Below, in pieces: positions 57,195 to 64,000 of a DNA stretch of 64,000 nucleotides (the stretch's first letter is position 1; each line of letters begins with the position of its first letter). The notes under the pieces are model-generated. The model saw only the letters and a program-made list of their open reading frames with translations, did not search any database and was not told where the DNA came from. The translations under genes were made by a program, and so were the position numbers. Location of the stretch: the NCBI GenBank assembly GCA_015227615.1, contig JAALGZ010000003.1, positions 1,736,001-1,800,000 on the forward strand. The letters run 5' to 3'. This DNA comes from Labyrinthula sp. Ha (lineage: Eukaryota > Sar > Bigyra > Labyrinthulida > Labyrinthulaceae).

Positions 57195-57626
57195 TGTATG
57201 AGTGTTTTCCTCTATTATCTGTGGTAATTAATACTTATAGTGTAGTAAATATGTTTACAATTTTAAGTTGTTTATTTAGTTTTAGGGTATATTTAGGTAG
57301 TTTTAGAGAATGACCAATGCGGCCAATGTTTTAAGGTTTAACAACCAACAAAAGATAAATCATAGATTATTGTGCTTGTTTCGCCAAGTATCTGGTTAAT
57401 AATCTACTTATCTTACTTACAAAGGTTATAATAGTTAATTTGGGCTTGAACTCAACAACTTAGTTTCGTCTAGGTTTGTTCAAGGATAAAATCTGGTTAC
57501 GTTTGGTAGATGTAGTAATTCTTTCGCGAGTTACTTTTTCTTTGGAAATTAGTGTAAAGGCTATCGATCACTCGTAGATCGATAAATTGTTTAAACAATT
57601 GTTAGACTAGCACACTAGTTTGGAAT
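57195..57626 (+). repeat. Presumed 5' LTR and leader of the gypsy-type fossil
   Basis: About 430 bp of AT-rich sequence starts TGTATGAG and leads to the gag start. The right edge of the LTR is not determined. TGGTATCGAAG at 57628 resembles an initiator-Met-tRNA primer-binding site, but it overlaps the gag start codon, so I hold this loosely. Without the 3' LTR the boundaries cannot be confirmed. Confidence 0.45.
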
Positions 57627-60600
57627 ATGGTATCGAAGAAGAAGGCATCTGGTCGAGTTACCAGATCGGGAAGACAAATTGCCCGATCGACCGACGAAGA
57701 ACCTTCGACTAATATTGGTAGGGGAAACCCTAAGGAAAGATCCTCATCAGTAGATACAGCCGAGGAAGAAAACGAGTTCTCACCGTCTTCTGATCTGGCT
57801 ATGATGATAAAGGATAGGTTGGGGGAGGGGGATCCTGGTGAATTAGGTGAACCCGATAGTTTGGTTAAATTAAAGAAACTTAAGGTAAAACTTAAGAGAC
57901 CCGCTTCTACAATGAAGAGTAAAGTGACTGTTAAGACTGTGAAGCCGGTCGCTAAGAAGCATAAGCCTGCAAAGGCTAAGGCTGTGGAATTAGTTGGTGA
58001 AGGGAATACTCCTTCAAATTTAGTGGAAATGGAAATCCCAAAAAGGAAATCTTCCAAGGCGTATTATGAAGCCAAGAAGACTCCTAAAAGCTTTAATCTT
58101 GGGGAGACGCAAGCAATTGGTGCGGAAACGACCAGTGATTCAAGTGGGGATGATGGGATAGAGGAGGTTGATGTTATCGACCAAACTATTGAGAACCAGG
58201 ATAAGCTGGTTGGGAAATTGGGTTATGAGCCTGATCTTGATGCCTTGAGCGATGATGATCGAAGAAATCTGGCATATCGCAAATATAGGTTGAAAAAAGG
58301 GCAATCGTTTGGGAAAAGGGCTACGTCTGATGACTCCCTTGATTATGGTGCTGGGGCTGAACCGACCCAGATTGAGAAAACAGTGTCTTCCGTGAGGAAC
58401 GCTGCATCAAATGACGACCTTTACAAGGAAGTCACTAGAAAATTAAACGATCCTACCAGCGCGAATGCGGCTGGATCCCTCATTGAGAAAAATGTTATGG
58501 AGAGGGATTTGTTAGAGTTTGATTCTCTTAATCCTCAAGAACAGAGGAAAGCTTTCGCTAAGGTGAGAGTGCAATTGGAGAGAGCTCGTATTGAGAAAAA
58601 TAAAACTCTCTTCGCACTGAGGAGCAAAAGCGCTGAGAATCAATCTAGGTTTCTTCCTGGTTCTGAGCTCTGGCCTGAAAAGGTTGGGGGGAGGGAAGGA
58701 TTGGATATGGAGGCGGCTCGTCTTGTGACCAACGTCAATGTGAGCATGTTCGATGCTATTCAACCTTCGGATCCTAATGCTGAGGAGTTGAAGAGGTATG
58801 TGGTAATCAACTACATAAATTCGCAAGCAGTTTCGACCTACTTGCCAACTTTGGCCTCTGAAGTTAATTCACACAAGGAAGAATTGCAAGAGGAAATTGA
58901 GAAGAGGAGATTTCGGAATCGAGAGATCCATCAAATGATGGGGGATGCGAGGAATCATGTTCATTCTTTTCGTGCTGATATGGATAAGAAAATGGTGGAC
59001 TCGAAGGTGTATATCGATACACTAAGGGCCGAAATTAGCTCCTTAAGGGAGGCTGTTAGTGAAAATTCACTACGGTCTGAGATTGATGCCTTGAAAGAGG
59101 TCGTTAGTCAAAACACTAATAGGATAAGTGTTCCGGTGGCTGCCACGGCCAGGGTCAATCACATTTTACCGAAAGTGGATGTTTTGGAGACCTTAGATAT
59201 GAAAAAACTAGGTCAATGGTTGAACGTTGTTGGTGAGGTTATGAACCTAGATCCAGGGTTTGAACCCCGCCGGTTCGTTCATTCGAGTCTTATCGAAAAG
59301 TTTTGTAGGAATGAGGGGGATAGGGATGTAGTTTACTTCTCCGTAAAAGAATATTATGAGAAGGGTAAGGCTGAGAATCGCCAGGATCCCATGCGACTTC
59401 TAAAGGAAGTTAAGTACCCGGCCTCGGGGGACAACAGGGAGAGATTCCAGACTTACATGATGAACGTAAGTTCTAAAATTGAGGAGGGTTATGCGGAGAG
59501 ACTCGGGGAAGAAGCACTGGTGGAGTTGTCATTCGAAATAACAAAGAAGGTGCCTTCCAGTTTTGGACTGTCGAAGGAGGCGATTCGAAGTAAGGTCAGA
59601 AACTTCAAAGATCCCCTTTGGTCAGTGGAGATGCTCCAATCCCTTTTGGAAGCTCAACGCCAATTTGCATTGGACAGGGGAGTGGATGCATCTAAAGGTC
59701 AGGTTCCAGAGTCGGGATCTAAGAGTAGGGATAAAAAGCCGAGAACGCCCTCGATGAATCGGGTATTCACACCAAGTGTGAACAAAGTGTCTAGTTTTGT
59801 GCCATTTCCGATGGCAGTGGGGCATATGCCTGTTAATCTTACAGGTGCCTCAATGGATGTGTTGAATAAGGAAAAGGAATTTCACCAGAAATGGCATTCT
59901 GAGATTCCTTGGACCCATCATAGGTCGTGTGCTTATTGTAAGCGTCACGGGCATGGTATGCATGATTGCGTTACTTTTCCCGTAAACTTGTTGAAAAAGG
60001 ATGACGACAGAAAGTTAAAATCTGTCCAAGGGGATGTCCTGAAGACAAGGCAAGTCCAGGACTTTATTAATAGGACGTTTCGTCGTCAAATGGAGAACCC
60101 TAGTGGGAAAACTAATTACCACATGCCAAAGGGTTTAACGAGTTTAAAGCATTCTGTGATCGTGAAGGCCAGAATGATGATGGGAGGGAAGGAATCAGCT
60201 AATGATTCGGACCCGCAGTCGGGGTTTAAGGGAAGCAATGTGCTTGCCTTAGCCGCTCCACCCAGACAAAAGGAGCTTGAGGATATGAAAGCTATGGTGC
60301 CTGAGGGCTACGATCTTATGATCGAGGGTACGAAGGAGTATCCAACGTTGGAAGTGCATGTGGGGGAAGTATCCCAATTTCGTGATTTCGCTGAGAATTA
60401 TGAAATATGCACTAATAATGGGAAGGTAATTGGTGATGCTAAGTTTGATAGCGGAGCCAAAGTTACCGTGGGAAGTTGGTGGAAGCACAAGGATTTGCTG
60501 GAAAGCTATTCGAGTGCTAGTGGCAATTTTCATGTTGCGAATGATGCCCCGGTTAAGATATTAGCCGTTGGTTATGTAGGTTTGGTGGTTAGGGTTAATG

Positions 60601-60734
60601 GGGTAGAAAGTAGGGCTTGTCCGAGAGCTAAGGTAATTTTAGTGAATTCTCAGGATTGGCCTAGCTTCCTAATTGGGAGACCCGAGCTGAGAAAAATGGG
60701 TTTAGATCCAGCTCAGAATTTAGGACTCGGGTAG
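57627..60734 (+). CDS. gypsy-type fossil: long gag with zinc knuckle and protease
   Basis: The frame is 1035 residues, long for a gag. A basic, low-complexity N-terminal third is followed by a coiled-coil-like stretch (about 430-500). The capsid-like part comes next, then one CCHC knuckle CAYCKRHGHGMHDC and a retropepsin-like signature (AKFDSGAKVTVGSWW) ending FLIGRPELRKMGLDP. This is part of the fossil at 57195-64000. Confidence 0.8.
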   Translation: MVSKKKASGRVTRSGRQIARSTDEEPSTNIGRGNPKERSSSVDTAEEENEFSPSSDLAMMIKDRLGEGDPGELGEPDSLVKLKKLKVKLKRPASTMKSKVTVKTVKPVAKKHKPAKAKAVELVGEGNTPSNLVEMEIPKRKSSKAYYEAKKTPKSFNLGETQAIGAETTSDSSGDDGIEEVDVIDQTIENQDKLVGKLGYEPDLDALSDDDRRNLAYRKYRLKKGQSFGKRATSDDSLDYGAGAEPTQIEKTVSSVRNAASNDDLYKEVTRKLNDPTSANAAGSLIEKNVMERDLLEFDSLNPQEQRKAFAKVRVQLERARIEKNKTLFALRSKSAENQSRFLPGSELWPEKVGGREGLDMEAARLVTNVNVSMFDAIQPSDPNAEELKRYVVINYINSQAVSTYLPTLASEVNSHKEELQEEIEKRRFRNREIHQMMGDARNHVHSFRADMDKKMVDSKVYIDTLRAEISSLREAVSENSLRSEIDALKEVVSQNTNRISVPVAATARVNHILPKVDVLETLDMKKLGQWLNVVGEVMNLDPGFEPRRFVHSSLIEKFCRNEGDRDVVYFSVKEYYEKGKAENRQDPMRLLKEVKYPASGDNRERFQTYMMNVSSKIEEGYAERLGEEALVELSFEITKKVPSSFGLSKEAIRSKVRNFKDPLWSVEMLQSLLEAQRQFALDRGVDASKGQVPESGSKSRDKKPRTPSMNRVFTPSVNKVSSFVPFPMAVGHMPVNLTGASMDVLNKEKEFHQKWHSEIPWTHHRSCAYCKRHGHGMHDCVTFPVNLLKKDDDRKLKSVQGDVLKTRQVQDFINRTFRRQMENPSGKTNYHMPKGLTSLKHSVIVKARMMMGGKESANDSDPQSGFKGSNVLALAAPPRQKELEDMKAMVPEGYDLMIEGTKEYPTLEVHVGEVSQFRDFAENYEICTNNGKVIGDAKFDSGAKVTVGSWWKHKDLLESYSSASGNFHVANDAPVKILAVGYVGLVVRVNGVESRACPRAKVILVNSQDWPSFLIGRPELRKMGLDPAQNLGLG

Positions 60735-60737
60735 GAA

Positions 60738-63700
60738 ATGGGCAGCCAGGCTAACCACCTGGTGGGCCAAGTGCAACAGAGGATCTCAACTCTCATTGTT
60801 TATAGATATATTAATAGTGCCTTGTGGTTGGAGAGTAGATTGGAGATCTGTAATTGGCCTAGTGTAGTATTTGTTTGTGCAGTTTCATCTAAACTTAAAG
60901 TAATTATGAATTATTTTACATCGGAAAAGTACAAGCTACTTGAAATAGTTCGTGTACTACATTGGGCACCTAATAAATTGGTGAAGTCGGTAAAAAGATA
61001 TATGGTTATGGCAAGGGGTATTTGCCCGTCTCGCGTTAGTAGACAGAAGCACAAGAATGTGCTAATCGAACCCCATGATACGGTTGGGGAGGTGGCTCGG
61101 TTGATGCTGATGGCTAAATCACTGCATGATGGCGCCATTTCAGTTTACCCTCAAATCTCGGTCGACAACGTGCCGAGAACCTTAATGAATCTGGAGGGAC
61201 GTATCGAGGTCCGATTCATTAAGGCGAGGTCAACACTTAGTGAGAACCTCACCTGGGGTAGACTCCCATCTAACGAGGATGCTCGGGGATGTTCTACAGC
61301 GGATTTATATACCGCATGGGAAAGAGTCTTGGATGATGGACTAGGGGATAAACCAAGGTCATTTAACGTCGACTCATGGATAGAACCTATACCACCGACA
61401 AGGATTTATGCCTCTATGGGTAGTCTCAATTTGGTTGAGCGCATAAATTCAGGGAATTTTGAGGGAATTGACTTTGGTGAGATCATTAAGTTACGCCGTC
61501 ATATTGAAGACATAGCGGACGATGATTTAGGAGATAACCTTCTACCTGAGGTAGGAGAAGGTTTGAGCTTGGATGATGAGGAACCCTTGATCAAAAAAGC
61601 CATCAACGAGATGGTAGATCGTTCGGAAGCCTCAATGGAAATGAAAAGGTTATTGCGGGAATTGTGTTTGAGTTATTGGGATGTGTTTGCCACGGACCAT
61701 ACTCAGACTAAGATTAGTGGGATGACACCGATGCCGGTGTATCCTTTGGATAATTTCGATTTCAAGTATCCTAGGGTTAGGCCGATGTCATCGGAGAAAT
61801 CGAACTTCATTAGGGATAAGCTGCTAAGTATGGCAGAGAGAGGATTGGTTACCAAGGTTAAGTCCGCCGAGTTTGGCTCGGTGGTATTTGCAGTGCCAAA
61901 AAAGGGGAAATAAATTAAGAATGGTTGTCGATCTTGTCGATATTAACAAGATCTTGAGAAGGGATGTTAACCAATCCCCGCATTTAGAGACTTGCTTCGA
62001 TAATCTTGCAGGTAGCAAGTATTATGGTAGTTTCGATGTTGTTTCTGGCTTCGATCAGTTAGGGATAACGGAAGAAGCTAAAAAATACTTTAACATTGTG
62101 TCGGAGCATGGAACTTTTCAGCTCCAATTCGCTCCTATGGGATATCATAGTACCCCAGTATTCTTCCATCAGAGGATGGTTGATGAGGTGGTGGGGGAAA
62201 AATTGATAAATCGTTCAAGGAATGGAGTGATTCAATGGATTGATGATAGTTTGCTTTACGCAGATGACTTTAATGAGTATTTAAAGCTATTGGAAATCAT
62301 GTTGGCAAACTTAAGGAAAGCTAAGGTTCGTATTAGTCCCGCTAAGTCAATTATTTTGGCGAGGGAAATTGTGTATTGTGGCCGCAAGGTGGCAAATGGC
62401 AAATGGAATTTTAAGAAGGAGTATTATTCTAGGATCCTGGATGTGCCAAGATCGGAATATGTTTACCAATTGGCATCAATGATGCATTTGTCTCAATGGT
62501 TATCTTTGGCAATTCCAGAGTTAGCCGAATTGAGAAGTGTTATTATGGAATTTTACCCTGAGATGAGAGGTAAAAAATCGGACTTAAAAAGGAAAAATGA
62601 GAGGGTTCATTGGTCTTCTGAACTGACAGAGGCCTTTGAAAGATTTGTTAGGACGATTAGTATTGCGGCAAAGCAGAAGTTGAGTCTGTATGATAGAACC
62701 CAGGATTTGTTGTTAATAACAGATGCTTCTGGCATGTTCTTCAGTTCGATTCTGATGCAAGCCGATACTCCTCAAAGAGATCGGAAACTTATGGAAAAGA
62801 GGGTGGTTCCCATGATGTTCTTTTCTGGGAAATTTCAAGATACCCAGACAAGATGGGGAATTGTGCATAAGGAGTTATATCCTATAGTTAAAACTTTTAA
62901 CAGGTTGTCGTATCTGTTACCATTTCATCCAACGCCAATCCAGGTGTATACGGATCATTTGAATTTGAGAGCCATCATAAAAGGGGGATCTAAGATCAAC
63001 CATGGCCACTTGAATAGGTTGCAACGATGGATTTTGACCCTGCAACAAGCGGATGTAGAGTTACATCATATTAAGGGGGAGGACAATGTCTTTGCTGACA
63101 TGCTTTCGCGTTGGGCGGCTACGCCGGAGCGAGAGAAGCAAAGAATTGCCTCTATTAGGATAATGAGAGCGGCGATTCGTCGTGATCGGAGGGAATCGGA
63201 CGCGTCTCTGGGGCCTCAACTCTCGTTGACATCTAGAGAGCGCAAGTACTTTAGGAGGATGTTCAAACATCCATCGGAAACCGATGAGGGTCTGGATCGG
63301 TGGACTCCATTGGAGGATAAACACCCCGATTCTGATCCTGAGTCGTCAGTGGCAGAATTCTCAGACCCTTGGTATGAGAGTGATGGAATAAATCATGGCC
63401 TTAGGCCAGATGGGGGTTTAGAGATAAAAGTTGAAAGACCGAGTCTGGAAGAGGAGTACAGTCGGTTGGCTCTAGTGGATACGGAATCTACCGTATCCCT
63501 AGATGAAATAGGTACATGGGTCTCGTCCCAAATTGTGAAATCTGACCATTCCTCTAGCAAGGAAATTAAGATTGAAGTTCCTAGAGTGGGACTTGACGTG
63601 ATTGTTTCTGAGTTGAGACTATCTCCGAAGAAGCAAAAGGAAAAATTAACTTATGAAAGGATGCGAGCCTTAGATAAGGATCGTATTTCCTGTTTGAATC

Positions 63701-63984
63701 CGTATTACCAAGGTGATTGGAAACGGATTTCGGAGAAGGAACTCTTGGATGCCCAAAAGCAGGAAGCTTTGGGCGATGGTATAAAAATTTCGGAGGAGGA
63801 GGGAAGGATTATGATTCCCAAATCATTGTTTGAGCGCCAACTCGTTCACGTTCACTTGGCTAATAGACATGGGTCTAGAGTTCAGGATGTGGCCGAGGTG
63901 AGGCGATTTAGGTGGATAATACCTGCTGGGTATGGTACAAAGGTGTCAGCGGAAACTGTGATGCTGGGATTAAGATCAAATTGA
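60738..63984 (+). pseudogene. gypsy-type fossil: pol region (RT, RNase H, start of integrase)
   Basis: A linker precedes the reverse transcriptase, which shows FGSVVFAVPKKGK, GSFDVVSGFDQLGI, FAPMGYHSTPVFF and the catalytic QWIDDSLLYADD. RNase H shows LLITDASGMFFSSIL, HKELYPIVKTFNRLSY and YTDHLNLRAI, followed by HHIKGEDNVFADMLSRW. A region with the His pair of the integrase zinc finger (LVHVHLANRHGSRV) begins near 63840. This is part of the same fossil. Confidence 0.82.
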
Positions 63985-64000
63985 ATTCACTGTAATAGGG

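Larger units (their letters stand above)
57195..64000 (+). mobile_element. Ty3/gypsy-type LTR retrotransposon, truncated by window end, fossil
   Basis: This is a fossil. It begins with TG at 57195, exactly where the copia 3' LTR match ends. It carries gag, protease, reverse transcriptase, RNase H and the beginning of integrase in the Ty3/gypsy order, and continues past 64000. No 3' LTR is in view. The reading frames are long. It looks close to whole in the part seen, with about one or two breaks, so it is probably among the youngest elements here. It is clearly less AT-rich than its surroundings. Gag and pol in separate frames is usual for the family. Confidence 0.85.

Noticed and set aside
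1-64000. tRNA genes, rRNA, CRISPR arrays, bacterial-type operons or phage modules.
   Set aside because: No cloverleaf-like segment with a TTCGA-type loop in the right context, no regularly spaced repeats, and no compact same-strand gene runs were found. Introns and transposon types are eukaryotic.

Overview
The window looks like nuclear DNA of an AT-rich eukaryote. It holds isolated, often intronless genes in long AT-rich spacers, GT-AG introns of only about 26-31 nt, type II Golgi enzymes, and at least six kinds of transposable element. I cannot name the organism. Introns this small occur in ciliates, dicyemids and some other protists or reduced parasites. The intact genes fit the standard code.

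Layout. 794-3433 (minus) is an LRR-Roc-COR (ROCO) gene whose leucine-rich-repeat part becomes readable once seven tiny introns are removed. 3521-6335 is a Mutator-like (MULE) transposon with TIRs and a 9-bp target duplication. 6345-10090 is a decayed LINE, followed by a conserved stretch and a 144-residue unknown ORF (11861-12295). 12379-13369 (minus) is a TPR gene with a tiny intron near its end. 14202-18618 is a hAT-type MITE split by a younger LINE (14592-18510). 24524-25717 (minus) is a Stealth-family phosphotransferase and 30572-31744 (plus) a GT64 exostosin-type glycosyltransferase. They stand head to head, separated by a hAT relic (26074-30332). A small multi-exon gene candidate lies at 31873-32293 (minus). 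32294-43741 is mostly empty AT-rich DNA with one more MITE copy and a hairpin.

43742-52928 is a second, directly repeated copy of 794-12200. It contains a decayed ROCO paralogue, the same LINE relic and the same 144-residue ORF. It lacks the MULE but carries a 617-bp hAT MITE that the first copy lacks. Each copy therefore serves as the empty-site control for the other. In the second copy the 144-residue ORF is cut by a Ty1/copia element (52929-57194), whose 3' repeat is in turn interrupted by a Ty3/gypsy-type element running off the window (57195-64000). Both LTR elements are treated as fossils.

How the parts relate. Stealth and GT64 are both type II membrane sugar-transfer enzymes and probably shared one intergenic promoter region before the hAT element split it. 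The ROCO copies are paralogues of a signalling GTPase family. The rest is mostly successive transposon insertion, whose relative order can be read from nesting and empty sites.
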